Counted from the first letter of the stretch, positions 45,207 through 54,112 are shown. The stretch: 64,000 nucleotides of DNA from Microthrixaceae bacterium (GCA_020637195.1 JACJWK010000018.1:1-64000); one strand, 5' to 3'. A program made the numbers and translations. The notes: a model not told the origin generated them from the sequence alone.

Positions 45207-46880
45207 ATGTCCAACACGTTCGAGGTCGGCGCCGAGTTCGCCGGCTACCGCATCCTGGAGGTCATCGGCTCCGGAGGGTTCGCCACCGTCTACCTGGGCG
45301 AGGACCTCCGTCCCGCGCTGCGACGCAAGGTGGCCCTCAAGGTGCTCCGCGCCGAGCTGAGCGCCGACCCCGCGTTCCGCGACCGCTTCCAGCGCGAGTC
45401 GCTGCTGGCGGTGCAGCTGGACCACCACCCCAACATCGTCCCCGTGTACGACGCCGGCGAGGCCGACGGCCACCTCTACATCGCCATGCGCTACATCGAC
45501 GGCGTCGACCTCAAGGAGAAGCTGAAGGCGGGGCCGCTGTCGCCCGCCGAGGCGACCAACGTGGTCGCCCAGGTGGCCAGCGCGCTCGACCTCGCCCACC
45601 AGTCGGGCCTCGTGCACCGCGACGTCAAGCCCGGCAACGTGCTCTGCCCGGGCGGTGAGACCGACCACATCTACCTCGCCGACTTCGGGCTCACCAAGGA
45701 GACCGCGGCGGAGCAGAGCCTCACCCAGGTCGGCCAGTTCCTCGGCACGCTGTACTACGCGGCGCCCGAGCAGATCCAGGGCAAGGACCTCGACGGGCGC
45801 AGCGACCAGTACGCCCTCGGCTGCCTGCTCTACGAGTGCCTCACGGGCCAGCCGCCCTTCACCGGCGAGGTGCAGGCCATCATCGGCGCCCACCTCACCC
45901 GCGACGCCCCCAAGGCCACCGACGTGGTGCCCACGCTGCCCGCCGGGGTCGACACCGTCATCGCCACCGCCATGGCCAAGGACCCCGCCGACCGCTACGA
46001 GAGCTGCGGCGAGCTCGGCGCCCGGGCCATGCAGGCGCTGCGCGAGCCGAACCCGGACAGCACCATCGTCGGCGGGGTCGCCGGGATCCCCACGACCACT
46101 CCCCCGCCGGTCGACCCCGGCGCCACCGTGGTGGGGGCCACCGCGGGCATCCCGACGACCACGCCCCCGCCGGTCTCGGGGGCGTACGCGGCTCCCCCGA
46201 CGCCGCCGCCTCCCGGCGCCCCTCCCGCCACCTCGTCGGCCGGGGCCCCGGGCGTGCCTCCCACCCCTCCGCCCAACACGACGGGCCCGGTCGGGCCCAC
46301 CCCGCCCCCGAAGACGGGCAGCTCGGTCCCGGTCTGGGCCATCGGCGCCGGGGCCGCGGCCGTGCTCGTGCTCATCGTGGGCGTCCTCGTGGTGGCCCTC
46401 AGCGGCGGTGGCGGCGACGACCCGCCCCCCACCACCGACGACGTCGTCACCACTCTGCCCGACAACACCACCGTGCCCGCCTTCGACCCCGGCACCGGCA
46501 CGTCGGACACGCCGCCGCTGCTCGACCAGACCGCGCTCGACGACGAGCAGTCACGGTGCGAGGCCGCGGACGGCGACCCGCAGGAGCTGCTGCGCTGCGA
46601 CTTCTTGTTCTTCGAGGCCGAGGCGGGCTCGGCCCAACAAGACGTCGGCGCCAGCTGCGGCGACACCGCCCCCGGGTCGAACGGCACCTGCGGCACCACC
46701 TCCGACAGCGGCTCGACCATCGACGCGCTCGTGGCGGACTGCGGGTCGGGCGACAACGGCGCCTGCGACGAGCTCTTCTTGATCACCCCGGTCGGCTCGA
46801 AGCTCGAGCTGTTCGGCACCACCTGCGGTGGCCGCTCGGACGTGAACCAGTCCGGCAGCTGCGAGTCCACGCTCGGCTAG
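45207..46880 (+). CDS. Receptor-type Ser/Thr protein kinase
   Basis: 557 aa. Kinase domain 1-275 with all catalytic motifs: VIGSGGFATVYLGED, VALKVL, HRDVKPGNVLC, ADFGLTKET, YAAPEQIQG and DQYALGCLLYE. A proline-rich linker contains a duplicated GIPTTTPPPV motif. A TM helix (VLVLIVGVLVVAL) and an extracellular domain of about 120 residues with eight or more cysteines follow (LLRCDFLFFEAEAG, ASCGDTAPGSNGTCG, GACDELFLITPVGS, LFGTTCGG). No PASTA repeats. It is a candidate to phosphorylate the FHA partner encoded upstream. It ends in a stop shared with the opposite gene. Confidence 0.92.
   Translation: MSNTFEVGAEFAGYRILEVIGSGGFATVYLGEDLRPALRRKVALKVLRAELSADPAFRDRFQRESLLAVQLDHHPNIVPVYDAGEADGHLYIAMRYIDGVDLKEKLKAGPLSPAEATNVVAQVASALDLAHQSGLVHRDVKPGNVLCPGGETDHIYLADFGLTKETAAEQSLTQVGQFLGTLYYAAPEQIQGKDLDGRSDQYALGCLLYECLTGQPPFTGEVQAIIGAHLTRDAPKATDVVPTLPAGVDTVIATAMAKDPADRYESCGELGARAMQALREPNPDSTIVGGVAGIPTTTPPPVDPGATVVGATAGIPTTTPPPVSGAYAAPPTPPPPGAPPATSSAGAPGVPPTPPPNTTGPVGPTPPPKTGSSVPVWAIGAGAAAVLVLIVGVLVVALSGGGGDDPPPTTDDVVTTLPDNTTVPAFDPGTGTSDTPPLLDQTALDDEQSRCEAADGDPQELLRCDFLFFEAEAGSAQQDVGASCGDTAPGSNGTCGTTSDSGSTIDALVADCGSGDNGACDELFLITPVGSKLELFGTTCGGRSDVNQSGSCESTLG
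46877..46880. other. CTAG used as the stop codon of two convergent genes
   Basis: The palindrome CTAG gives TAG to the kinase gene on the plus strand (46878-46880) and TAG to the protease gene on the minus strand (46879-46877). There is no spacer, so termination of transcription must occur inside the opposite gene. Confidence 0.85.
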
Positions 46881-49800
46881 CGCCGCCGGGGGGCGGCACC
46901 CGCGCCCGAGAGCCCGGCGTCGGGTGCCGGGAGGACGATCTCGCCCAAGGCGTGTGCGCCGCCGGAGCCCGCGGTCCACAGGGTGCCGTCGGCGGCGGTC
47001 CGCAGCGACAGCGGGCGACCGATCGGCGACAGGTCGTACCGCACCAGCCCGGGCGGGGCGGAGAGGTCGATCCGCCCGATGCGGTGGTTCAGCTCCCCGG
47101 CGATCCACACGTTGCCCGCGGCGTCGGTGCCCACGCCGTTGGGGCCGTTGATCAGCGGGTCGGTGAGGACCCAGCTGGTGACCTCGCCGGTGGCAGGGTC
47201 GACCCGGCCGATCGAGTCGTTCGCGTAGCCCGCCACCCAGAGGTTGCCGTCGCCGCCCACGGTGATGTCGTTGGGCGAGTCCATGCCGGTGAGCTTGAAC
47301 GAGGTGTGGCCGCCGTCGGGCTCGAGGCGGGCGATGCGGTCGTTGAGGCGGCCGACCACCCAGACGTTGCCGTCGGGCCCCACGGTCGGCGCGAACGGGT
47401 CGTTCACCCCGGCCGGGCGAGTCGTGCGCCGACCCGTGACGGGGTCGACGACGATGATGCAGTCGCAGATGCGACCCGCGATCCACAGCTTCGCGTCGGG
47501 CCCGACGGTCACGTCCCACGGGTCGGTGTCGGCGCCGGTCGAGAACGTCGTCGAGGCGCCCGTGTCGGGATCGATGCGGACGACCGTGTCGTTCCCCCAC
47601 CCGGTGGCCCAGAGGTTGCCGTCCGGACCGTTGACGATCCCGTAGGGCTTGTCCACCCCGCTGAGCGGGACGACCGTGGTCGCGCCGGTGGTTCGGTCGT
47701 ACTTCACGACCGCGTCGTCGTCCGGCAGCGACCCCCACACGTTGCCGTCGTCGTCGATCGCCACCTCGTAGGGCCGGTGCTCGATCGGGTGGGGCACGAC
47801 CGTGAGCGTCGACCGGTCGACGTCGGTGAACGTGCAGGTCGTGTGCTGGTGGCGCACGAGCGTGACCGTCGCGGTCCGGCCCGCCAGGTCGACCGCGGCA
47901 CCGTGGTCGCACACCAGGGAGTGCAGGTCCCAGCCCTCCTGGCCGCGCTGGGTCACGGTGTAGGCGCCGGGCGCCAACCCGATGCCGGTCACATGGTCGG
48001 GCAGGGTGGGGTCGGCGTCGTCGTCGAGGGAGAACGGTGCGCAGGCCGCGGTGCCGGCCACGCAGCCTTCGAACGCGAAGTCGGCCTCGTTCGAGGGTGG
48101 TGTCTGCTGCACGATGGTGATCGCGGTCGAGCGGTGGGTGAACGTGCAGGTCGTCTGCTCACCCGCCTGGAGCGCGATGTGGACCTCGCCGGCGGCGAGA
48201 TCGACGGTCTCGCCGCTGCTGCACGCCAGGTCGGTCAGGTCCCAGCCCGCGAGCGGGTGGGACGTCACCCGGTAGCTGCCCGGGTCGAGGGCCGTGGCGC
48301 TGGTGCGGTCGTCGAGGGTGTCGTCGCCGCCGACGTCGAGGCGGAAGTCGCCGCAGCCCGACGGCCCGCAACCGGTGAACCCGAAGTCGTGGCCGTCGGC
48401 CGGCGCCGCGTCCTCGACCACGGTGATGGTGGTCTCGTGGTTGGCGAACGTGCAGGTCGTCCGCTCGCCGGCGGTCAGGGTGATGGTCACCCTCCGGGCC
48501 GCCAGGTCGACCTGCTCCCCGGTGGTGCAGGACAGGCCGGTGAGCCCCCAACCCCGCACCGCGGCCTGCTCGATGACGTACGTGCCGGGCAGGGCGCCGG
48601 CGTGGGTGACCCGGTCCGAGAGGGTGGGGTCGGCGTCGTCGTCGAGGGAGAACTCGCTGCACCCGAGGTCGCCGCACCCGGTGAAGGTGAAGTCCTGGGC
48701 CGCCCTCGGTGACGAGTCGGCCCGGATCGTGATGGCGGCCTGCGCGTCGGTGAACGTGCACGTGAGGTGCTCGGTCCCGTCGAGCGTGAAGGCCACGTCG
48801 CCGGCATCGAGGTCGGCGACGTGGTCGCCGTCGCAGGCGAGCCCGGTGCGCACCCATCCGGTGGGCGACGTCTCGTGGATGGTCCACGCGCCCGGCTCGA
48901 GCCCCGCCGCGGTGACCCGGTGGGGCGCGGTGGGGTCGCCGTCGTCGTCGAGGACGACGTCCTCGCATCCGCTCGGCCCGCACCGGGTGAGCGTGAAGTC
49001 CTGGGCGTCGTCGGGCTGCGAGTCGTGCACGATCGTGATGGCGGCGCTCGCCTCGGTGAACGTGCAGGTCGTCGGGGCGTCGGCCGCCAGCGAGACCGTC
49101 ACCCGCCGGGCGGCCAGATCCACCGTGTGGTCGCCGGTGCACGACACCGCCGTGAGGTGCCAGCGCGCGACGTCGTCCACGCTGATCGTGTAGTCACCGA
49201 GGGCGAGCTGCTGGAACGTCTCGGAGCCGGGCAGGGTCGGATCCAGGTCGTCGTCGAGGTCGACCGCCGAGCAGTTGCCGCTCGCGACCTGGCAGCCGGT
49301 GAACCGGAAGTCCTGGGCGTCGTTCGGGGCGGCGTCCAGGCGCACGGTGAGCGACGGCAGGATGACGACCTCGCCGGTGTGGGCGAGCAGGTTGGGCGAG
49401 CCGGTGCCCGCCCCGGTGACCTTGTCCGGAGTGGCGTCGGACCGCAGCGCGGCGGCGACCTGGTCCGGCGACAGACCGGCATGCACCCCGAGGTAGAGGG
49501 CAGCGACGCCGGCGACGTGGGGCGACGCCATCGAGGTCCCGCTGACGGTGCTGGTGGCCGTGTCGCTCGTGGACCACGCGCTCTTGATCGACGAGCCCGG
49601 GGCGAACAGGTCCACGCAGCTCCCGACGTTCGAGAAGGACGACCGGGCGTCGGACGAGGTCGTCGAGCCCACGGTGAGCGCCCGCGGCGTGGACGCCGGC
49701 GAGAAGGCGCAGGCGTCGGCGCTGCTGTTGCCGGCGGCGACCACGTAGACGACGCCCGAGTCGATGGATGCGGTGACGGCGTCGTTGGTCGCAGCGGACC

Positions 49801-50722
49801 GCACGCCACCCAGGCTCATGTTGGCCACCGACGGCCCCGAGTGGTGCGCCGTCACCCAGTCGATGCCCTTGATGACCCCCGAGCTGCTCCCCGATCCGCC
49901 ACAGTTGAGGACGCGCACCGCGACGAGGTCCACCGCCTTGGCCACGCCGTAGGTCTCGCCCCCCACCGTGCCCGCCACGTGGGTCCCGTGGCCCGAGCAG
50001 TCGATGCCGTCGCGCCCGTCGTTGACGAAGTCCGCCCCGACCCGGGCCCGGCCGCCGAACTCCTCGTGGCTGATGCGGATGCCGGTGTCGATGATGTAGG
50101 CGGTGACCCCCTCGCCGTCGACCACGTGGTCGTACCGGTGGTCGAGGGGCAGGTCGCGCTGGTCGAGGCGGTCGAGGCCCCAGGGAGGGTTCGTCTGGAC
50201 CGCCTCGGCGCCGATCGTCGGCGCCGACTGGTCCGCGTGCACCACGCCGTCCTCCTCGACGTAGGCGACGCGTGGGTCGGCCGCGAGCTCGCCGGCCCCG
50301 TCCGCGGAGAGGCCCTCGACCGCGAACCCCGACAGTGCATGGTGGTAGCGCTCGGTCACCTCGCCACCGAGGTCGGTGGCCACCTCGGCGGCGTCGTGGG
50401 TCGCGGCGACGCTCAGCGAGTCCTCGAGCACGACGATGTAGCTGCCGGCGATCGGGTCGTCCGACGCGAGCACCTCGCCGGGCGGCTCGACCGGGTCGGG
50501 CGCGGCCGTCGTCGGCGGGGTGGCCGTGGGCGCCGAGCCGCTCGGCTCCTCCTCCGAGGGCGCGGCGGCCGGAGGCGTCGTCGTCGCGGGGGTCGCCGGA
50601 CCCGTCGCGGCGCTGGTGGTGGCGACGGTCGCGTCAGGGGTGCCCTGCGCGCCGGCGACGCCGGCCGTGGCCGACACGAGGGCAGCGACGATCGTCACCG
50701 CCAGAACGCTCCGGACCGTCAT
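46877..50722 (-). CDS. Secreted subtilase with five beta repeats and a Vgb-like propeller
   Basis: 1281 aa. Signal peptide (1-26), Thr/Pro-rich spacer, I9 propeptide (about 92-163), then an S8 catalytic domain with Asp212 (YIIDTGIRISH), His245 (CSGHGTHVAGT) and Ser397 (SGTSMASPHVAG). Five prealbumin-like repeats of about 80-85 residues follow (460-880), each with a DxxDPT block and a CTFT ending. A C-terminal virginiamycin-B-lyase/NHL-like propeller has repeated GNVWxxG motifs (DGNLWATGWGNDTVVRIDPD). It is probably an extracellular, calcium-using protease whose repeats and propeller hold it to the surface or to polymer. ATG 50722. An unusual operator lies 95 bp upstream. Confidence 0.88.
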   Translation of the reverse strand: MTVRSVLAVTIVAALVSATAGVAGAQGTPDATVATTSAATGPATPATTTPPAAAPSEEEPSGSAPTATPPTTAAPDPVEPPGEVLASDDPIAGSYIVVLEDSLSVAATHDAAEVATDLGGEVTERYHHALSGFAVEGLSADGAGELAADPRVAYVEEDGVVHADQSAPTIGAEAVQTNPPWGLDRLDQRDLPLDHRYDHVVDGEGVTAYIIDTGIRISHEEFGGRARVGADFVNDGRDGIDCSGHGTHVAGTVGGETYGVAKAVDLVAVRVLNCGGSGSSSGVIKGIDWVTAHHSGPSVANMSLGGVRSAATNDAVTASIDSGVVYVVAAGNSSADACAFSPASTPRALTVGSTTSSDARSSFSNVGSCVDLFAPGSSIKSAWSTSDTATSTVSGTSMASPHVAGVAALYLGVHAGLSPDQVAAALRSDATPDKVTGAGTGSPNLLAHTGEVVILPSLTVRLDAAPNDAQDFRFTGCQVASGNCSAVDLDDDLDPTLPGSETFQQLALGDYTISVDDVARWHLTAVSCTGDHTVDLAARRVTVSLAADAPTTCTFTEASAAITIVHDSQPDDAQDFTLTRCGPSGCEDVVLDDDGDPTAPHRVTAAGLEPGAWTIHETSPTGWVRTGLACDGDHVADLDAGDVAFTLDGTEHLTCTFTDAQAAITIRADSSPRAAQDFTFTGCGDLGCSEFSLDDDADPTLSDRVTHAGALPGTYVIEQAAVRGWGLTGLSCTTGEQVDLAARRVTITLTAGERTTCTFANHETTITVVEDAAPADGHDFGFTGCGPSGCGDFRLDVGGDDTLDDRTSATALDPGSYRVTSHPLAGWDLTDLACSSGETVDLAAGEVHIALQAGEQTTCTFTHRSTAITIVQQTPPSNEADFAFEGCVAGTAACAPFSLDDDADPTLPDHVTGIGLAPGAYTVTQRGQEGWDLHSLVCDHGAAVDLAGRTATVTLVRHQHTTCTFTDVDRSTLTVVPHPIEHRPYEVAIDDDGNVWGSLPDDDAVVKYDRTTGATTVVPLSGVDKPYGIVNGPDGNLWATGWGNDTVVRIDPDTGASTTFSTGADTDPWDVTVGPDAKLWIAGRICDCIIVVDPVTGRRTTRPAGVNDPFAPTVGPDGNVWVVGRLNDRIARLEPDGGHTSFKLTGMDSPNDITVGGDGNLWVAGYANDSIGRVDPATGEVTSWVLTDPLINGPNGVGTDAAGNVWIAGELNHRIGRIDLSAPPGLVRYDLSPIGRPLSLRTAADGTLWTAGSGGAHALGEIVLPAPDAGLSGAGAAPRRR

Positions 50723-50816
50723 CGTCCCCCCGCTTCCCTCCCGTCGCGTCACCGGTGCCCCCCACCGGTGCCGGGCCGAGGTCCCGACCCCTTCGAGCCG
50801 CGACCCCGACGCGGTC

Positions 50817-50848
50817 ATGTTTACATCATTGACGTCAGATGTCTACAT
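50817..50848. promoter_or_regulatory. Composite operator-like element upstream of the subtilase gene
   Basis: Two boxes of form ATGTnTACAT (50817-50826 and 50839-50848) are 22 bp apart centre to centre and flank TGACGTCA (50830-50837). The whole 32 bp is nearly symmetric and AT-rich in a GC-rich surround. It is 95 bp upstream of the subtilase start. The spacing of two helical turns suggests two dimers bound on one face. Confidence 0.55.
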
Positions 50849-50925
50849 CGCCACCCGGCAGGGGTCGCGACCGCGTTCGACGCGCACCGCGGCCCGCGCC
50901 GCCCCGCGCGGTCAGGGGGTCGGCA

Positions 50926-50965
50926 CGGAGCCCGCTCCGCCCGCCCGGTCGGCCCGAGGGCTCCG
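50926..50965 (-). terminator. Terminator of the Thr-rich membrane-protein gene
   Basis: CGGAGCCC (50926-50933) and GGGCTCCG (50958-50965) are exact complements around a GC-rich loop. It begins 2 bp after the TGA of the gene at 50968-51756. Confidence 0.55.
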
Positions 50966-50967
50966 GG

Positions 50968-51756
50968 TCAGTCGTTCGGGAACGAGACGCCGGTGACCCG
51001 GTAGCCGCTGGGCACGGGGTCGACCTCGAAGACCACGGTCTCGCTGTCGTTGCTGTACGTGCAGTCGAAGGTGCCGGCGCGCCCCGCGGTGCACCCGTCG
51101 AAGCCCAGGTCGTTGCCCACGCCGTCGCGGGAGAACAGCGTCTGCACGGCACCCGGATCGGCGAACTGGCCGGCGTTGTCCCGGTCGTTGGCGCTCCACG
51201 CGTCGTACAGGCTGGCCGCCGCCGCCTCCGGCGTGGCCGCGCCCGCGGGCCCGGCCGCGGTCGTGGTCGTCGGGGCCGTCGTGGTGGTGGGGGCGGTGGT
51301 CGTCGTGGTGGACGTGCTCGTCGTCGAGGTGGTGGTGGACGACGTGGTGGACGACGTGGTGCTGGACGACGACGTGGTGGTGGTGTCGTCGCCGCCGTCG
51401 TCGCCCGACTGGCTCAAGACGATGCCGCCGATCAACAGGGCGATCACGACCACGGCGAGGCCGACGAGGGCGTAGATCTTCCAGCGGTCGTCCGGTGGCT
51501 GGTCGTCGGGGGGCGGGCCGTCGCCTCCACCCGGCCCCCCGGGCCCACCCGGCCCGCCGGGCGGCACGGCACCACCGGGGTCCAGGGGGGTGGTGGGCGG
51601 ATCGGCGTAGACCGACGAGGCGACCGTCGGCGGCGGCTCGGGCGGCACGGCACCACCGGCGCCGGTCCCGCCCGACCCGGTCGCGCCCACCGGGGGCGTG
51701 CCGGCGGGAGGGGTGGGGACGCCGCCGGCCTGTGTCGGGTCGTTCGGGTCGCTCAT
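50968..51756 (-). CDS. Unknown single-pass membrane protein with Thr/Ser-rich stalk
   Basis: 262 aa: a Pro/Gly-rich cytoplasmic segment of about 90 residues, a TM helix (IYALVGLAVVVIALLIGGIV), a low-complexity stalk of Thr and Ser (about 45 residues, likely glycosylated or extended), then a C-terminal domain of about 85 residues. That domain has two cysteines (FDGCTAGRAGTFDCTYSND) and ends GYRVTGVSFPND, resembling DUF4878-type lumazine/lipocalin-like folds. RBS is weak; ATG 51756. It looks like a cell-surface domain on a stalk. Function is unknown. Confidence 0.75.
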   Translation of the reverse strand: MSDPNDPTQAGGVPTPPAGTPPVGATGSGGTGAGGAVPPEPPPTVASSVYADPPTTPLDPGGAVPPGGPGGPGGPGGGDGPPPDDQPPDDRWKIYALVGLAVVVIALLIGGIVLSQSGDDGGDDTTTTSSSSTTSSTTSSTTTSTTSTSTTTTTAPTTTTAPTTTTAAGPAGAATPEAAAASLYDAWSANDRDNAGQFADPGAVQTLFSRDGVGNDLGFDGCTAGRAGTFDCTYSNDSETVVFEVDPVPSGYRVTGVSFPND

Positions 51757-51811
51757 CGCCTGCGCTCCTGTTCGCTGCTGCCGTCTCGGGGCCGCGCCCC
51801 GGCCCGCCACC

Positions 51812-52675
51812 CTAGGGGAGACCCCACCCGTCGAGGGCCTCGTCCACGGCCGCGGCGACGTCGGCCGGCACGGCGGCGGCCACCACCGCCCGCAGCAGCG
51901 ACAGCGGTGGCGCGTCCATCAGCACCCACCGCGAGAACATGCCCGCGTCCATCCAGGCGGCGGCGGCCGGGGACACCCCGGCGAACCGGCGCCGGCCGGC
52001 CGCCGCGTCGACCCGCTGCACCTCCCACGGCGAGCGGCGGGCCTGCACCCGGCCCGCCCGGATCAGGTCGCCGACCGAGGGCCGCCCCGGTCCCGGCGGG
52101 CACGCGACATGGCAGGCGGCCACGCGGCCCCACGACGACACGTCGCCGGGCGCCACCTCGGCCCGTCCGGCCAGCCGCTCCAGCCACCGCACCGCCCACA
52201 GGTGCTCGACCGGGAACGCGGGCGGGGGCGTGGCCAGGCCGAGCACCCGGCGGCAGACGTCGTCCACCCGACCGGCGGTCGACCCCCGCTCGACGCGGGG
52301 ACGCTCGCCGAGCAGGCGCACGTACGAGGTCGACCGACCGTCGCGGTCGACGAAGTGACCGAACCGGGCCCGCCGCTCCGTGGGCCGCCGCCGCGCCGCC
52401 CGGCGACCGCCCTCGTCGACGAGGTCGTGCACCCGTCCGCTGGCCACCACCCCGAAGGCGATCCAGGCGGCGGGCGCCTCGAGCCCCACCATCGCGCCGA
52501 TCGGGTCGTCGGCGGGCTCGGGCGGGACCAGCAGCACCACGTCGGCGTCGGGCTCGACGCCGACCGCGACGGGCGCCTGCTCCCAGCCGAGCGGCTCGAG
52601 CACGCGCTCGAGTCGGTCGACCAGCACGGGCAGGGACGGCGGTGCCGGCCGCGCCGGCGGTTCGATGGCGGCCAC
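51812..52675 (-). CDS. Conserved-type hypothetical protein, Arg/Ala-rich
   Basis: 287 aa, soluble. Recognisable segments are VLVDRLERVLEPLGWEQAPV, an alpha/beta region (AAWIAFGVVASGRVHDLVDE) and a helical C-terminus (DVAAAVDEALDGWGLP). There is no signal peptide, membrane helix or known catalytic motif. The GTG at 52675 has GGAGG about 7 nt upstream. It sits between the Thr-rich membrane protein and the DUF2993 gene in the same direction. Family not recognised. Confidence 0.65.
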   Translation of the reverse strand: MAAIEPPARPAPPSLPVLVDRLERVLEPLGWEQAPVAVGVEPDADVVLLVPPEPADDPIGAMVGLEAPAAWIAFGVVASGRVHDLVDEGGRRAARRRPTERRARFGHFVDRDGRSTSYVRLLGERPRVERGSTAGRVDDVCRRVLGLATPPPAFPVEHLWAVRWLERLAGRAEVAPGDVSSWGRVAACHVACPPGPGRPSVGDLIRAGRVQARRSPWEVQRVDAAAGRRRFAGVSPAAAAWMDAGMFSRWVLMDAPPLSLLRAVVAAAVPADVAAAVDEALDGWGLP

Positions 52676-52804
52676 GGGGCCCTCCTCTGGTGGGATGCGC
52701 AGAGGCGACCCGAACGGCGCCGGGGGGGGTCGCGAGCCCGCGCCGACCCTACGCCGACGCCGACGCCCGGGAAAGGGCCCGGGCGCGGCGGCCCCGGGAC
52801 CGCT

Positions 52805-52845
52805 CCCTCACCGGCCGCCCAGCCGACCCCTCACCGGCCGCCCAG
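52805..52845. repeat. 23-bp tandem duplication covering a stop codon
   Basis: The 18-mer CCCTCACCGGCCGCCCAG occurs at 52805-52822 and 52828-52845 (period 23). The second copy contains the TGA of the DUF2993 gene and its last codons; the first copy repeats that gene end downstream, including another TGA in the same register on the minus strand. Confidence 0.75.
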
Positions 52846-53619
52846 TCGGCGCTGCATCCGCCCCGGGAGCCCCGGGGTGATGGCCTCGTCGATGTCCTCC
52901 AGCGCCACCCGCACGGCCAGCTCGCCGGGAGCGTGGGCCACGTGGGCCAGGCGGGCGCCCGCGGGCAGGGGCGGCAGCGGCAGGTTGCCGACGAGGAACT
53001 GGCGGATCGACGCCGGCAGCTCCCGGGCCGCCACCTGACGCGGACGCAGCCGCAGCCAGCGCCCACCCACCTCGAGCTCGGTGAGGACGTGGCCCACCCG
53101 CAGCGAGCCGATGCCGGTGCTGGAGAGGATCCCGTCGGCGGTCAGCTCGAGCCGGAGGGGCAGGTTGGCCGAGCCCACCCAGCGGTCGACGCTCTCCTGG
53201 GTGACCGTCGCCTTCACCGAGACCGGCCCGCCCCGCAGGCGGGGCACCAGACCCGGCTGGATCCGGGCCCGCTCCACCCGGCCCACCACCCGCTCGAGGC
53301 GCAGCCCGGCCATGCGCATGGCGGGGACGCCGACGGTGACCACCTCGACCTCGCCCCGCAGGGCGTCGGCCGGCGTCGCCGACCAGCGCAGGGTGGTGGG
53401 CTGGCCGAACACCCGGGTGGCGACCCGGTCGACGAGCCAGAGCACCGGGGCGAAGGGCGAGTCGGCGCCCGGCAGCGCCCGCGGAGGCTCGGGCTCCTCG
53501 AACTCGAGGTCCGGGGCCTCGCGCCCGCCTCCCTCGCGCCCGCCTCCCTCGCGGCCGACGCCGGCCTCCTCGTCGCGGGGCACCGACCCGGGCCCGTCCG
53601 TGTCCTGCTCGTCCGCCAT
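52831..53619 (-). CDS. DUF2993 (LmeA-like) lipid-binding protein
   Basis: 262 aa. The core matches DUF2993/LmeA, a TULIP-fold family that includes the mycobacterial LmeA phospholipid-binding protein of lipomannan synthesis: VEVVTVGVPAMRMAGLRLER, VSVKATVTQESVDRWV and LRPRQVAARELPASIRQFL. The N-terminal 60 residues are acidic and Gly-rich, with a repeated REGGG unit. There is no clear signal peptide, so it may act on the inner leaflet or be non-classical. ATG 53619 with TACGAT 10 nt before. The 3' end is partly duplicated downstream. Confidence 0.75.
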   Translation of the reverse strand: MADEQDTDGPGSVPRDEEAGVGREGGGREGGGREAPDLEFEEPEPPRALPGADSPFAPVLWLVDRVATRVFGQPTTLRWSATPADALRGEVEVVTVGVPAMRMAGLRLERVVGRVERARIQPGLVPRLRGGPVSVKATVTQESVDRWVGSANLPLRLELTADGILSSTGIGSLRVGHVLTELEVGGRWLRLRPRQVAARELPASIRQFLVGNLPLPPLPAGARLAHVAHAPGELAVRVALEDIDEAITPGLPGRMQRRLGGR

Positions 53620-53629
53620 GGCGTCGCCG

Positions 53630-53635
53630 ATCGTA
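53630..53635 (-). promoter_or_regulatory. -10-like TACGAT before the DUF2993 gene
   Basis: On the minus strand TACGAT is followed by 10 nt and the ATG at 53619, without a Shine-Dalgarno sequence. The gap is slightly longer than in the other leaderless candidates. Confidence 0.35.
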
Positions 53636-53677
53636 CGCGGTCGAGGCCCCCGGCCCGGCGCCGTGGCATCCTGCGCC

Positions 53678-54112
53678 ATGCCCGCGTGCGTGTTCTGCGC
53701 CATCGTCGCCGGCGAGCTCCCCGCCCACGTCGTGGCCGAGGACGCCCACACGGTGTCGTTCCTCGACCAGCGCCCCCTCTTCCCGGGCCACACCCTCGTC
53801 GTGCCCCGGTCCCACCACGAGACCCTGGTGGACCTCCCCCCACCCCTGCTCGGGCCCGTGTTCGGCCGCGCCCGCCAGCTCGCCGCGGTGATGCAGGACG
53901 CGCTCGGCGCCGCCGGCTCGTTCGTGGCCCTGAACAACCGCATCAGCCAGAGCGTCCCGCACCTGCACGTCCACGTCGTGCCCCGCAACCCCCGCGACGG
54001 GTTGAAGGGGTTCTTCTGGCCGCGCCACCCGTACGCCGACGACGCCGAGATGGCGGCGTTCGCGCAGCGGCTGCGCGACGGCGTGGCCGCGGCCCCGCCC
54101 CCGGAGGGCTAG
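53678..54112 (+). CDS. HIT-family nucleotide hydrolase
   Basis: 144 aa. The N-terminus MPACVFCAIVAGELPAHVV holds the CxxC of a HIT zinc site, HTLVVPRSHHETLVDLPP follows, and the catalytic histidine triad is QSVPHLHVHVVPRN. HIT enzymes hydrolyse AMP-lysine, AMP-NH2 or dinucleotides; a Hint/FHIT-like branch cannot be fixed here. ATG 53678. It is divergent from the DUF2993 gene (58 bp), and its stop is part of a CTAG shared with the opposite gene. Confidence 0.9.
   Translation: MPACVFCAIVAGELPAHVVAEDAHTVSFLDQRPLFPGHTLVVPRSHHETLVDLPPPLLGPVFGRARQLAAVMQDALGAAGSFVALNNRISQSVPHLHVHVVPRNPRDGLKGFFWPRHPYADDAEMAAFAQRLRDGVAAAPPPEG
54109..54112. other. CTAG used as the stop codon of two convergent genes (second case)
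   Basis: TAG for the HIT gene on the plus strand and TAG for the WS/DGAT gene on the minus strand share this palindrome. The surrounding 13 bases GGCTAGCGCCGCC are identical to those at the 46877 site, partly because both minus-strand proteins end in three Arg codons. Confidence 0.85.
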
